This document shows, piece after piece, positions 18,413 to 27,596 of a stretch of 64,000 nucleotides of DNA. The notes beneath the pieces were generated by a model that saw nothing but the letters and a program-made list of their open reading frames with translations, did no database searches and was not told the DNA's origin. The stretch lies in the NCBI RefSeq assembly GCF_003966655.1, contig NZ_AP018795.1, positions 2,745,501 through 2,809,500 of the forward strand, in the 5' to 3' direction. Position numbers and translations under genes: made by a program. Every line of letters begins with the position of its first letter. Position 1 is the first letter of the stretch. This DNA is from Acidithiobacillus ferridurans. GTDB taxonomy: Bacteria; Pseudomonadota; Gammaproteobacteria; Acidithiobacillales; Acidithiobacillaceae.

Positions 18413-20652
18413 TGCCGGAGACACAAGAATCCTCGTCGCTGAGGGACCGCGATCCCATGTTCGACCGGGAAAAAGAAAAATATGAGCGACCCATCGTCAG
18501 CCGGGAGTACATTCTCAGCTATCTGGAAAGCACCGGTCAGCCATCGACTCTGGAGGATATCATCGCCGATCTGGAGGTATCTGAAGAGGACCAGGAAGCC
18601 CTGCGGCGGCGTCTGCGGGCCATGGAACGGGATGGGCAATTGGTTCGTAACCGTCGTGGCGCTTACGGAATCGTGGAGGCGATGGAGTTGGTGCGCGGTA
18701 CGGTCAGCGCTCACCCCGATGGCTTTGGTTTTCTGATCCCAGAGGGAGGCGGGAAGGACCTTTTCCTTTCACCGCGGGAAATGCGCAAGGTATTTCACGG
18801 TGATATGGTTCTGGGCCGGGCGGTCGGAGAGGATCGGCGCGGCCGTATCGAAGGCGCGATCGTGCGTATTTTGGAACGCGCGCTCAAACAGGTTGTGGGA
18901 CGTTACTACGCGGAAGGCGGGGTGCGCTACGTCGTCCCCGAAGATCGTCGCACTCCTCAGGAATTTGCCGTGGTGGAAGGAGGCGAGCTGGCACCCGTAC
19001 ACGGACAGATCGTGACGCTGGAAATCACTCAGTACCCGGATGGGCGCAATATGCCCCAGGGCCGCGTGGTCGAGATTCTGGGTGAGCACATGGCCCCGGG
19101 CATGGAAGTGGAAATCGCGATCCGTAACTATGGGTTACCCCATCAGTGGCCGGACGAAGTGCTTGCAGAAATTTCGCATTTCTCCGAGACGGTCCCGGAA
19201 GCGATCAAAGTAGGGCGCCGCGATCTGCGGGCGCTTCCCCTGGTGACCATCGATGGCGCCGACGCCAAAGATTTCGATGACGCCGTCTATGCTGAAGAGA
19301 TCGAAGACGGCTTCCGACTGATCGTTGCGATCGCTGACGTGGCCACTTATGTACGACCGGACTCCGCGCTGGACAAAGAGGCCACGACCCGTGGTAATTC
19401 TGTCTATTTCCCGCGGCGGGTGATCCCCATGCTGCCCGAGATACTGTCCAACGGACTTTGCTCCCTCAATCCCCACGTGGACCGCCTCTGCATGCTCTGT
19501 GAGATGGAGACGGATATGGCGGGCGAGGTACAGCGTTTCCGCTTTGCCCGGGGCGTCATGCGCTCCCAGCGCCGCTTCACCTATGACGAAGTGGCCGCCA
19601 TATTGGCCGGTGACGAGGATTTGCGTACACAGGATGCAGCCATGGTTCCGCATCTGGAGGTGCTGCACCGACTTTATGAAAGTTTTGCCAAGGCCCGTGA
19701 GCGGCGGGGCACCATCGAATTCGATTCGCAGGAGAGCCGCATTATCTACAATGAACAGGCGCGCATTGAAAGGATCGTCGCAGTGACGCGCAACGTAGCC
19801 CACCGGATCATCGAAGAGTGTATGCTCGCGGCCAACGTGTGCGCGGCGCAATATTTCCGTATCCACGAGCTGCCCATGCTATATCGGGTGCATCCGGAGC
19901 CATCCGGCGACAAGCTGGAAGATTTGCGGCGCTTTCTTGGGGAGCTCGGTGTGCCGGTGCGTCTGCCTACCCACCCCCGCAGCGCCGATCTGGCCCGCAT
20001 CATTGAGGACACCCGTGAGCGCGGTGATTCCAGTCTGATCCAAACAGTTATTCTGCGCAGCCTTTCGCAGGCCTATTACACCGTGGATACTGGTATGCAT
20101 TTTGGTCTGGCCTTCCCGGCCTACACGCACTTTACCTCTCCCATCCGTCGTTATCCGGACCTCGTCGTGCATCGTGGCATTCAGGCTTTGCTGGACGCAG
20201 CCGGCGCGGAACCGCAGTGGTTCCCCCAAAAGGCATTACAGGAACTGGGTCAGCACTGCTCCATGACCGAGCGGCGGGCTGACGAGGCCAGTCGCGAGGC
20301 GGTGAATTGGCTCAAGTGCGAATTCATGATGGATAAGGTAGGCGAGACCTATACTGGCATCATTACGGGCGTTACCGGGTTTGGTCTCTTTGTGGCACTG
20401 CGGGAGATCTACGTAGAGGGCCTGATCCATATCAGCACCCTCGGTGAAGACTACTTTCACTTCGATGCCCAGCATTACCGGATTATTGGTGACCGGACCA
20501 AGGAAACATTCCAACTGGGGGATGGAATCCAGATCAGGGTTGCGAACGTCAATCTGGATGATCGTAAGATTGATTTCGAGCGGGTGATACCGGAGGGGCA
20601 AAGTGGCACGGCGAAGAACCGGCGGGCCCGGCGCAGCAGGAAAGATGCATAA
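18412..20652 (+). CDS. rnr: Ribonuclease R (RNase II/RNB family exoribonuclease)
   Basis: 3'-5' exoribonuclease that degrades structured RNA and takes part in rRNA and tmRNA quality control. 746 residues from ATG 18412, with AAGGAG at 18397-18402. Order: winged-helix region (about 25-100), cold-shock domains, RNB domain with the DGADAKDFDDAVYA catalytic motif (about residue 280) and the FTSPIRRYPDLVVHR signature (about 570). The C-terminal S1 domain (TGIITGVTGFGLFVAL) and a short basic tail follow. No promoter of its own could be placed upstream, because the tRNA gene occupies that DNA on the opposite strand. It may depend on read-through from purA. Confidence 0.95.
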   Translation: MPETQESSSLRDRDPMFDREKEKYERPIVSREYILSYLESTGQPSTLEDIIADLEVSEEDQEALRRRLRAMERDGQLVRNRRGAYGIVEAMELVRGTVSAHPDGFGFLIPEGGGKDLFLSPREMRKVFHGDMVLGRAVGEDRRGRIEGAIVRILERALKQVVGRYYAEGGVRYVVPEDRRTPQEFAVVEGGELAPVHGQIVTLEITQYPDGRNMPQGRVVEILGEHMAPGMEVEIAIRNYGLPHQWPDEVLAEISHFSETVPEAIKVGRRDLRALPLVTIDGADAKDFDDAVYAEEIEDGFRLIVAIADVATYVRPDSALDKEATTRGNSVYFPRRVIPMLPEILSNGLCSLNPHVDRLCMLCEMETDMAGEVQRFRFARGVMRSQRRFTYDEVAAILAGDEDLRTQDAAMVPHLEVLHRLYESFAKARERRGTIEFDSQESRIIYNEQARIERIVAVTRNVAHRIIEECMLAANVCAAQYFRIHELPMLYRVHPEPSGDKLEDLRRFLGELGVPVRLPTHPRSADLARIIEDTRERGDSSLIQTVILRSLSQAYYTVDTGMHFGLAFPAYTHFTSPIRRYPDLVVHRGIQALLDAAGAEPQWFPQKALQELGQHCSMTERRADEASREAVNWLKCEFMMDKVGETYTGIITGVTGFGLFVALREIYVEGLIHISTLGEDYFHFDAQHYRIIGDRTKETFQLGDGIQIRVANVNLDDRKIDFERVIPEGQSGTAKNRRARRSRKDA

Positions 20653-20669
20653 AAGCACATGTATCCGGC

Positions 20670-21455
20670 TTATGCCTTGATCATCCCGTTGTCCAGGCAG
20701 AGCGGGTCATAGCCGAAGATGATGGTTTGATCGGGTAAGGTCAGGCTGACATCCTTGTCTGCATAATCCAGGTGACTCAACAGCCATTTGATGATCTGCA
20801 GGCGCGCGGCTTTCTTGTCGTCTGCAGTTACAACGGTCCAGGGCGTGAAGCTGGTGTGGGTACGCGCAAACATGGCATTGCGCGCGCTGCTGTAATCCTT
20901 CCAGTGTTTCACCGCCTGCTCATCGATAGGACTGGTTTTCCACTGCTTGAGCGGATCGTCTTTGCGTGCCTCCAGGCGCTTTTTTTGCTCGTTCCGGGAA
21001 ATATCCAGGTAAATTTTAAAAAAATGGATACCCGAGCGCACCAGCATACCTTCATAATCTGTTACTTCAGAAAAAAATTCCTCGTATTGCGCATCGGTGC
21101 AAAATCCCATGACCTTTTCCACGCCCGCGCGGTTATACCAGCTCCGGTTGAAAAACACGATTTCGGCAGCGGAAGGCAAATAATGGGTGTAGCGCTGGAA
21201 ATACCACTGACTTTCTTCACGGTCAGAGGGCTTGTTTAGTGCAACGATACGGGTTTCGCGAGGGCTGAGATGCTGCGTAATGCGCTTGATGGTGCCATCC
21301 TTGCCAGCCGTGTCGCGGCCTTCCAGAATAATCAGGATTTTTTCATTCTTGCTGATGATGTGCCGCTGCAGTTTGACCAGCTCGATTTGCAGTTGGTGTA
21401 ACTCTTCTTTGTAGCGTTGTTTTTCCGTGATCTTCTCTTCTTTGTGCTTGGTCAT
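20670..21455 (-). CDS. ppk2: Polyphosphate kinase 2 (PPK2 family)
   Basis: Transfers phosphate between polyphosphate and nucleotides, usually driving NDP or NMP phosphorylation. 261 residues, the length of a single-domain PPK2. The Walker A segment LEGRDTAGKDGTIKR (about residues 45-59), Walker B/lid VFFNRSWYNRAGVEKVMGF (about 100-118) and the following basic lid residues (KKRLEARKDDPLKQWKTSP near 158-176) are diagnostic. The highly charged N-terminus is common in this family. The gene is convergent with rnr, 17 bases apart, with no obvious terminator between. Confidence 0.92.
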   Translation of the reverse strand: MTKHKEEKITEKQRYKEELHQLQIELVKLQRHIISKNEKILIILEGRDTAGKDGTIKRITQHLSPRETRIVALNKPSDREESQWYFQRYTHYLPSAAEIVFFNRSWYNRAGVEKVMGFCTDAQYEEFFSEVTDYEGMLVRSGIHFFKIYLDISRNEQKKRLEARKDDPLKQWKTSPIDEQAVKHWKDYSSARNAMFARTHTSFTPWTVVTADDKKAARLQIIKWLLSHLDYADKDVSLTLPDQTIIFGYDPLCLDNGMIKA

Positions 21456-21488
21456 GACGCGTACCTTTTAATGGTGAATAACGTGGTA

Positions 21489-22876
21489 TTAAAAAAGGCT
21501 GCGCGCAGCCTTGCCGATGCCTTCGGCGCTCATTGGGTGCTGGTCCGCAAAGCGGGCCAGATCGTAGGCGGTGAGGCCGTGGGCGGCGGCCGTGCCGATC
21601 TGGCCGATAAGAGCACCGGCATCGATCCCCACCACCCAACCGCCTAGCAGGCGCAGGCTGTCCGCAGCGAAAAACAGTTGAATGCCACCTTCCATGCGTT
21701 CCAGAATCTGCGCCCGGGAATCTTCCTCAAAGTCATAGCGGCCGATCTGCAACGGTATACCCTGCGCTTCCGCCAGGGCAGGGGTAATGCCTACATAGGC
21801 GGCCGCCGGCAGGGTGAAGATGGTGGTGGGTATATGACGGAAATCCGCATAATCCATGGGAATATTGCCACCGAGAATATTGTGTGCAGCCACCATGGAC
21901 TGGCGCACGGCGGCGTGGAATAAAGGTACGCGGCCGTTTACATCACCACAGGCATAAATATGGGGATGGGCCGTCTGCAGGTCCGCTCCCACAGCCACAC
22001 CCTTTCGTGTCACGGTAATACCGATTTCGGCGGCGCCCGCAGGAATGACGGGACGCCTGCCCACGGCCATCAGCACTACGTCGCCATCGATGGTGTCGTC
22101 CTCTTCTCCACGGGTGTAATGTACGCGCCGCCCTCCCTCAGGGGTTACCTCGACTGCCGTCACGTCTATACCGGTGAGAATGTGAATAGACGGATCCAGC
22201 AACGGCGTTAGCACTGCCACCATACCCGGATCCATACCGTTGAGAAGTTGCCCACCTCTCTGAAGCAGCGTGACCCTGGTGCCCAGGGCAGCGAAGAACG
22301 TGGCCGTTTCCAGACCGATATAACCGCCACCGATGACGATCATCCGCTCCGGCAGGGTTTTGAGGATGGGGTCAGGTTTATACAGATCATGGCTGGTAAG
22401 GCAGAACTCGGATCCCGGAACCGGGGGACGAATACATCGGAGCCGCTGGCAATGATCACCTGGGCACACCGGAGTCGCCGTTCGCCGTCCGCCGTATCGA
22501 CGGCCACTTCGTGAGGGGTGATAAACCGTGCTTCTCCCTGAATCATCTGAATATTCGGTGTGGCGGCCAAGTCTGCGGCGTGTTGCTGATAGCGCCGCGA
22601 CTGGATGCTGTCCTTGTGCGCCATGATTTTTGCGAAGTCGACGGTAATGGTCCCGGGCAGACCTCGTTCGGCAAAGCGTCGCTGCGACTGGTAGATTTCG
22701 GCGGTTTCCCGAATGGCTTTAGAAGGTACGCAACCCTCGTAAAGGCAGTTTCCGCTCATTACCCCCTTGGGATCCACCATAACTACAGAACGTCCCGCCC
22801 TGGCCAGCCGAAATGCGGCAGGATAAGCGCCGCCTCCAGCACCGATGGTCAACAGATCAGCGTATTGAATGATCAC
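21489..22876 (-). CDS. Pyridine nucleotide-disulphide oxidoreductase (dihydrolipoamide dehydrogenase/MerA-like), frameshifted in a G5 run
   Basis: FAD enzyme moving electrons from NAD(P)H to a disulphide. From GTG 22876 (GGAGG six bases upstream): FAD-binding IGAGGGAYPAAFRLA, redox-active GNCLYEGCVPSK, second nucleotide site VIGGGYIGLE, FAD site HIYACGDVNG and the C-terminal catalytic HPMSAEG. The frame breaks at 22423-22427; one extra base restores VFVPPVPGSEF and a 462-residue protein. There is no lipoyl or HMA domain and no 2-oxoacid dehydrogenase genes nearby, so the substrate (lipoamide, glutathione-like thiol or metal) is undecided. Confidence 0.82.
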
Positions 22877-22977
22877 TGGACACCTCCATATGGGAAAGTC
22901 TAGTTCATTATGACGGTGGCCTCCCCAGTTTGCAGGTACCTGTCAGCAAAACCACCAGTAGGCCCTCGTCTGTTTGA

Positions 22978-23730
22978 TTACGATTCCGGGAGGCCCAGAT
23001 CCCGGACTTCGAGGCCCATCCGTTCCAGACGGGCCTTCAGGTCGTAGGTGGCGGCCTGAACATCGTACTCCCGTCCTGCCACACCGAGCTCGATTTGCGG
23101 ACCATCCGTCTTGAAACTGGGCAGGCTGGAGAAACGAACTTCCGGATGGGCAACGCAGAAACTCTCCATGAGGGGGACCAGATCGCCCTCCCGCGCATGG
23201 GGTAACAGAATTCGGGCCTCCACGTCAGCCACTATGGGCGGAAAATACTGCTCGATCACCCAATCGCTCATAGGTTCTGCCATCTGCGGAAATCCCGGAA
23301 AGAAATGCCCGTTACCCACGGAAAATCCAGGCACATTATTGACGGGGTTGGGAATCAGCTTGGCCCCGGCGGGCAGATCGGCCATTCGGATCCGTACCGG
23401 CTCTGCCTTTTCGCCATACTGCCGACGAATCCATTCCTCCGCTTCGGGGTGCCGGGACAAGGCAACGTCGGCCGCCGCCGCGGCGCAATCGCGGGTCAGG
23501 TCATCGGGTGTCGCCCCCAAGCCGCCGAAGGAGAAAAACGGCAGGGGCTGTGCCATGGCCCAGCGCAGCTGGCTCAGCAGGATATTCCGGATATCGGGTA
23601 TGATCAGGCACCACGCTATGCCATAGCCGCGTCGTGCCAATTGCTGGCGGCTGCGGACAACATGACGGTCTTCCCGTTTGCCGGAGAGTATCTCTGTGCC
23701 GATGATCACCAAGCCAACATCTTTGCTCAT
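22978..23730 (-). CDS. CinA/MoaB-like molybdopterin-binding domain protein (competence/damage-inducible CinA N-terminal type)
   Basis: 250 residues from ATG 23730, whose ATGA overlaps the purN stop. GTEILSGKRED near the N-terminus and FGGLGATPDDLTRD (about residues 65-78) are the two motifs of the MoCF-biosynthesis fold seen in MoeA/MogA/CinA. The C-terminal half matches stand-alone CinA-type proteins in length, with no amidohydrolase domain. In related families this fold acts on nucleotide or pyrophosphate substrates (for example ADP-ribose in CinA), but the substrate here is unknown. Coupling to purM-purN suggests cotranscription, not necessarily shared function. Confidence 0.8.
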   Translation of the reverse strand: MSKDVGLVIIGTEILSGKREDRHVVRSRQQLARRGYGIAWCLIIPDIRNILLSQLRWAMAQPLPFFSFGGLGATPDDLTRDCAAAAADVALSRHPEAEEWIRRQYGEKAEPVRIRMADLPAGAKLIPNPVNNVPGFSVGNGHFFPGFPQMAEPMSDWVIEQYFPPIVADVEARILLPHAREGDLVPLMESFCVAHPEVRFSSLPSFKTDGPQIELGVAGREYDVQAATYDLKARLERMGLEVRDLGLPES

Positions 23731-24392
23731 GAGAAACTCTCCAGAGAGGGGGCAATGGCCTCGCGCATGGCCGTCTCTGGCGGATCTCGCCACTGGGCGC
23801 GCCCTGCGGCGTAGGCCACGCGGCCGGTCAGCAACCACGCCAGCGCCTGCGGATAAATACGATGTTCCGCATCAAGCACGCGGGCAGCAAGAGATTGCTC
23901 GTCGTCTTCCGGCAGCACTGCTACCGCTGCCTGAATGATGGCCGGACCGGCATCCAGCGCTGATGTCACGAAATGGACGCTGGCACCATGCCATAACACA
24001 CCCTGCTCCAGCGCCCGGGCATGGGTATGCAGGCCGGGAAAGGCAGGAAGCAGGGAAGGATGAACATTCAGCATCCTGCCCTCATAATGCTGAACGAAAG
24101 CGGGCGTGAGCTGACGCATGAACCCCGCCAATGCCACTACATCCGGGGCGTAGTCGTCAATCTGCCTTTGCAGTGCGGCCTCGAAATCCACTCGGGTCCC
24201 ATAATCGCGATGGTCGACCGTAAGGGCAGGAATGCCCGCCAGCACCGCCAACTCCAGCGCGCCGGCGGCTGGACGGTTACTGACGACGGCTACGACACGG
24301 GTGTCCGGTATCTGCCCGCTACGGCAAGCTGCAAGGATGCTCTGCAGATTGCTTCCCCGGCCGGAAACCAGAATCACCAGCCTTTTAGTCAA
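23727..24392 (-). CDS. purN: Phosphoribosylglycinamide formyltransferase
   Basis: 10-formyl-THF-dependent formylation of GAR, the third step of purine synthesis. 221 residues from TTG 24390-24392, chosen because the protein then starts [15 protein letters not shown] as in other PurN and GGGAG lies 9 bases upstream. Diagnostic segments are [18 protein letters not shown], the catalytic [12 protein letters not shown] and [13 protein letters not shown]. The start overlaps the purM stop by eight bases and the stop overlaps the next gene by four. Confidence 0.95.
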   Translation of the reverse strand: MTKRLVILVSGRGSNLQSILAACRSGQIPDTRVVAVVSNRPAAGALELAVLAGIPALTVDHRDYGTRVDFEAALQRQIDDYAPDVVALAGFMRQLTPAFVQHYEGRMLNVHPSLLPAFPGLHTHARALEQGVLWHGASVHFVTSALDAGPAIIQAAVAVLPEDDEQSLAARVLDAEHRIYPQALAWLLTGRVAYAAGRAQWRDPPETAMREAIAPSLESFS

Positions 24393-25422
24393 GAAAACGT
24401 ACTCCCTCACCGTCCCGGCGTGGCACCAGCTGCCCAGCAACGAAGGCCTGCTCGCCATGCGCTGCCAAAGACTCTACTGCCGCCTGCCTGGAGTCCCAGG
24501 GTACGATCGCTACCATGCCGATACCAATGTTGAAGACCCGTCGCATCTCCTCCGTGGAGACCTGCCCCTGTTCCTGCAGCCATTGAAAAATGGGCGGCAG
24601 TTGCCAGGCTTTGGGGTCGATATGGGCGGCAAGCGCTGCAGGCAGTGAACGGGGCAGATTTTCCACCAGTCCGCCGCCGGTGATGTGGGAGAGGGCGCGT
24701 ATGGTAACCGCCTGATGCAACGCCTGAATGGCCTTGACGTAGATCCGGGTTGGCTGTAGCAGCAGATCCACCAGCGGTTCACCATTGATCTGGACATGGG
24801 CGTGGGCACCACTGTGCACCAGTATTTCCCGAATCAGCGAATAACCGTTGCTGTGTGGCCCGGACGAGGCGATGCCGATTACCGCATCGCCTTCCTCGCA
24901 AGCGGCACCCGTCAGGATGGCGGACTTCTCCACGACACCCACCGCAAAGCCGGCAAGATCATAATGTCCGGCCGGGTACATGCCGGGCATTTCCGCCGTT
25001 TCGCCACCCAGCAAAGCACAGCCAGCCTGGCGGCAGCCTTCAGCCACCCCGGAAATGACCGCTTCCGCCACGACATTGTCCAACTGCCCGCAGGCATAGT
25101 AATCGAGAAACCACAGGGGTTCGGCACCGGAAACGAGGATATCGTTGACACACATGGCGACCAGGTCGATACCGATATGGTCATGTCGGTTGGCTTCCAA
25201 GGCCAGCAACAGCTTGGTACCTACCCCATCGGTGCCCGACACCAGTACCGGTTCACGATAGCCGCCGGGTAGGGCGAATAATCCGCCGAAACCACCGATA
25301 CCGCCCAGTACACCGGGGCGGTGGGTACTTCTGGCAAGAGGTTTGATACGGTCCACCAATGCGTTGCCAGCGTCGATATTCACGCCAGCACTGCGATAGG
25401 TCAAAGGCTTTGGGGTGTCCAC
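24385..25422 (-). CDS. purM: Phosphoribosylaminoimidazole synthetase (AIR synthetase)
   Basis: ATP-dependent closure of FGAM to AIR in purine synthesis. 345 residues from GTG 25420-25422, preceded by [66 protein letters not shown] and [14 protein letters not shown] are the family blocks in order. It heads the purM-purN-cinA-like operon on the minus strand and lies just beyond the sodB terminator. Confidence 0.96.
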   Translation of the reverse strand: MDTPKPLTYRSAGVNIDAGNALVDRIKPLARSTHRPGVLGGIGGFGGLFALPGGYREPVLVSGTDGVGTKLLLALEANRHDHIGIDLVAMCVNDILVSGAEPLWFLDYYACGQLDNVVAEAVISGVAEGCRQAGCALLGGETAEMPGMYPAGHYDLAGFAVGVVEKSAILTGAACEEGDAVIGIASSGPHSNGYSLIREILVHSGAHAHVQINGEPLVDLLLQPTRIYVKAIQALHQAVTIRALSHITGGGLVENLPRSLPAALAAHIDPKAWQLPPIFQWLQEQGQVSTEEMRRVFNIGIGMVAIVPWDSRQAAVESLAAHGEQAFVAGQLVPRRDGEGVRFLD

Positions 25423-25516
25423 GGTGACTTCCTCAATGGGGTTTGGCTCATGGTATGAGGGCATCTGGCGCCTGTCAAAGGTGGAATCGGGGATCCTCAC
25501 CCAGGCGCGACCCAAT

Positions 25517-25540
25517 AAAAAAGAGCGGCGAACCGCTCTT
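25517..25540 (-). terminator. Terminator of sodB with a UUCG tetraloop
   Basis: On the minus strand AAGAGCGG-TTCG-CCGCTCTT forms a perfect 8-bp stem closed by a stable TTCG loop, followed by T residues to 25517. It is placed 25 bases after the sodB stop and upstream of purM, separating the two transcripts. Confidence 0.85.
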
Positions 25541-25564
25541 TTCGGACCGGATTCCTACCGGTGG

Positions 25565-26182
25565 TCAGAAGCGCTTGAAAATCTGACCACTCCGGGCGGC
25601 CTGGAAGCGCGCTTCCACCACGCCCCAGTTCATGTTTTTGTGAACGGCTGCCAGGTAATCCGCGCGGCCAAGTGCCTTCCAGTCCACCATGTAGGCGTGC
25701 TCGAAGACATCGACGATAACCAGCGGCACGAAACCACTCACGTTACCGTCCTCGTGGAGCTGAACGAAGTGGTTGTTGATCTGACCGGTAGTGCCATCAT
25801 AATAGGCGATGGCCCAACCAACGCTCCGGCTCTTGGCGGCAGACACCAGATCTTCGTGCCATACCTCAGCACTGCCAAACTGTTCCGTGACCGCTGCCTT
25901 GAAGCCGGGGGCCTGATCGATGCTGCTGCCCGGCTTCAGTTGCGCAAAATAATACTCATGTAAAACCATGCCGTTATACTCAAAGCCAAAGCGCCTACGG
26001 CGATCTGCATAGGCGAGGGAACCGGTTTTACCCGCCGCCCGCATTTCTGCCAGCTCTTTGTGCAACGCATTGCTCTGGTTGACATAACCGACATAAAGGC
26101 CCCAGTGATCCGTAATTTGGGCATCGGAGATGCCATCCAAGCCGCCGGGCTTCAATTCTTCGCGCACGCTATATTCGGACAT
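25565..26182 (-). CDS. sodB: Superoxide dismutase (Fe/Mn family)
   Basis: Converts superoxide to oxygen and peroxide in the cytoplasm. 205 residues. Predicted metal ligands are His26 (ITDHWGLY), His75 (YNGMVLHEYYF), and the Asp and His of IVDVFEHAYMVDW. The usual HYGKHHQTYV signature after the first ligand is replaced by HWGLYVGYVNQ, and the helix before the second ligand lacks the common GGAxNH pattern. It therefore belongs to a divergent branch whose metal preference (Fe, Mn or either) I cannot assign. GGAG precedes the ATG. It is a single-gene transcript with its own promoter and terminator. Confidence 0.9.
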   Translation of the reverse strand: MSEYSVREELKPGGLDGISDAQITDHWGLYVGYVNQSNALHKELAEMRAAGKTGSLAYADRRRRFGFEYNGMVLHEYYFAQLKPGSSIDQAPGFKAAVTEQFGSAEVWHEDLVSAAKSRSVGWAIAYYDGTTGQINNHFVQLHEDGNVSGFVPLVIVDVFEHAYMVDWKALGRADYLAAVHKNMNWGVVEARFQAARSGQIFKRF

Positions 26183-26230
26183 TCGTCATTCTCCTGATTT
26201 CAAGTTTAGAACTGAACCAATACTGCCTTG

Positions 26231-26259
26231 ATTGTAGTCAGTGGGCATTCCGTCTGCAA
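26231..26259 (-). promoter_or_regulatory. Candidate sodB promoter
   Basis: On the minus strand TTGCAG (26259-26254), a 17-base spacer, then TACAAT (26236-26231, 5 of 6). The -35 is weak (3 of 6) and overlaps a perfect palindrome at 26257-26278, which could be an activator or repressor site. Confidence 0.45.
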
Positions 26260-26278
26260 ACGACCTGCCGGTCGTTTG
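26257..26278. promoter_or_regulatory. Perfect 9-bp inverted repeat in the sodB-pgsA divergent region
   Basis: CAAACGACC and GGTCGTTTG are separated by TGCC. The site touches the sodB -35 hexamer and lies 25 bases upstream of the pgsA -35, with no T tract, so it reads as an operator rather than a terminator. The binding protein is unknown. Confidence 0.6.
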
Positions 26279-26302
26279 AACCTGTATTGCCCCCGATTGT
26301 TC

Positions 26303-26331
26303 TTGACAGCCGCCGCGCCCTTGCCTAGCTT
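26303..26331 (+). promoter_or_regulatory. Candidate pgsA-hda-yihY promoter
   Basis: Perfect TTGACA (26303-26308), 17-base spacer, TAGCTT (26326-26331, weak). Initiation about seven bases later would fall at or next to the pgsA ATG (26339), implying a leaderless or nearly leaderless mRNA. This matches the lack of a clear ribosome site. Confidence 0.4.
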
Positions 26332-26338
26332 CACGGTC

Positions 26339-26886
26339 ATGAACCTGCCGAACCTGTTGACCTTGCTGCGGCTCTTTCTGGTGCCGGTAATTTTCTATGC
26401 ACTGGCGAGGGGTTTTTTCGCCGTGGCATTGGTCATTTTTTTTGCGGCAGCGGTTACCGACGCGTTGGATGGCTGGATAGCCCGTCATTACCATCTCCAG
26501 ACCCGTCTGGGTGCCGTTCTCGACCCGGTGGCGGACAAATTGCTTGTAGTCACGACGGTTATCACGCTGACCTGGTTGCAGCGCATTCCACTGTGGCTGA
26601 CAGTCGCCGTTATCTCTCGGGACCTGTTGATCGTGGGTGGCGGTCTGCTCTACCTGCTGCTGATCGGAAAATTCACTATCCACCCGACGCTGCTGTCGAA
26701 ATGGAACACCGCGTTACAATTTGTCGTCATTGTGCTAGTGCTGTTCGAGGCGTCCAGCCGCTGGCGGATGCCGCTACTGCCGGTCTTTGTCCTGGTATTC
26801 GTTACGGCCGTTGCGTCGGGGGGCAATATGTCTGGGTATGGAGTCGCAAGGCCATTGCCCAGGACAGGGCTTCCGGCCAATCATGA
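26339..26886 (+). CDS. pgsA: CDP-diacylglycerol-glycerol-3-phosphate 3-phosphatidyltransferase, frameshifted in a G6 run
   Basis: Membrane enzyme making phosphatidylglycerol phosphate from CDP-diacylglycerol. MNLPNLLTLLRLFLVP is the typical N-terminus. The CDP-alcohol phosphotransferase signature is present (residues about 45-70, with DALDGWIAR and LDPVADKLL), and four or more membrane helices are visible. The frame breaks at the G run 26818-26823; one extra G continues as QYVWVWSRKAIAQ and gives 182 residues, ending with a stop that overlaps the hda start. Small size agrees with PgsA rather than PssA. Probably an under-call, since the gene is normally essential. Confidence 0.88.
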
Positions 26887-27596
26887 TGGGGACCCGACAG
26901 CGCATTCTCCCCTTGGGCGTGCAGGCGCCCGCAACCCTAGAGGGGTATTACCCCTGTCCCAACGCGGCGGCACTGCGTGCAGTGTTGAACCTCGTGGCTG
27001 AACCACAAAGCCTATGTCTTTACCTTTATGGCCCGGGCGGGGTCGGTAAAAGTCATTTGCTGCTGGGGGCGGCCGCGGCGCTTGCCGGCTGGACACCGTA
27101 TATGGATTGTGGAGATGTCCCCCACCTATTCAACAGGATAAAGGATTTTGAGGGGTTCTCCAGCCTCGTGGCAGCCCCCCTGTTGTGTCTGGATAATATC
27201 GAGGCCTGGGCCGGTCAGCGCGATAAGGAAACTTTTTTATTCGACCTGTACAATGAGCGCATGAGTAATGGGCGGCCGATGCTCCTTGCCGGTCGCGCGG
27301 CACCCCGCTTCCTGGACTGGGCACTTCCCGACTGGGCCAGCAGGGCGAGCGCCTGCCTGCAAGTCGCACTGCGCCTGCCCGATGACACGGAAAGAGTGGC
27401 TATTCTGCAGGAAATGGCGCAGCGCCGGGGCCTGCAGATAGGTGTTGAGGCCGCACATTATCTGTTACGTCATCATGCTCGCGATCCCTCTACACTGGAG
27501 GGCTTGTTAACTGTGCTGGACGCCGGAAGCTGGGAGCATCAGCGAGAAGTGACCATTCCTTTCATACGCCTTTGCCTGGGTGCAGAGAAGCCATGA
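26883..27596 (+). CDS. hda: Hda, DnaA regulatory inactivator
   Basis: AAA+ DnaA paralogue that works with the sliding clamp to hydrolyse DnaA-bound ATP after initiation. 237 residues from ATG 26883 (a second ATG follows immediately). The N-terminus RILPLGVQAPATLEGY resembles the Hda clamp-binding region. The P-loop YGPGGVGKSHLL is complete, Walker B is LLCLDNIEAW, and the sensor 2 region RDPSTLEGLLTVLD matches Hda. There is no C-terminal DNA-binding domain IV, which excludes DnaA itself. It overlaps pgsA and yihY by four bases each. Confidence 0.88.
   Translation: MMGTRQRILPLGVQAPATLEGYYPCPNAAALRAVLNLVAEPQSLCLYLYGPGGVGKSHLLLGAAAALAGWTPYMDCGDVPHLFNRIKDFEGFSSLVAAPLLCLDNIEAWAGQRDKETFLFDLYNERMSNGRPMLLAGRAAPRFLDWALPDWASRASACLQVALRLPDDTERVAILQEMAQRRGLQIGVEAAHYLLRHHARDPSTLEGLLTVLDAGSWEHQREVTIPFIRLCLGAEKP

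Noticed and set aside
26228-27001. Apparent PgsA protein extended to 257 residues with an unusual C-terminus
   Set aside because: The extension is the product of a missing G at 26818-26823; the corrected frame ends normally and overlaps hda.
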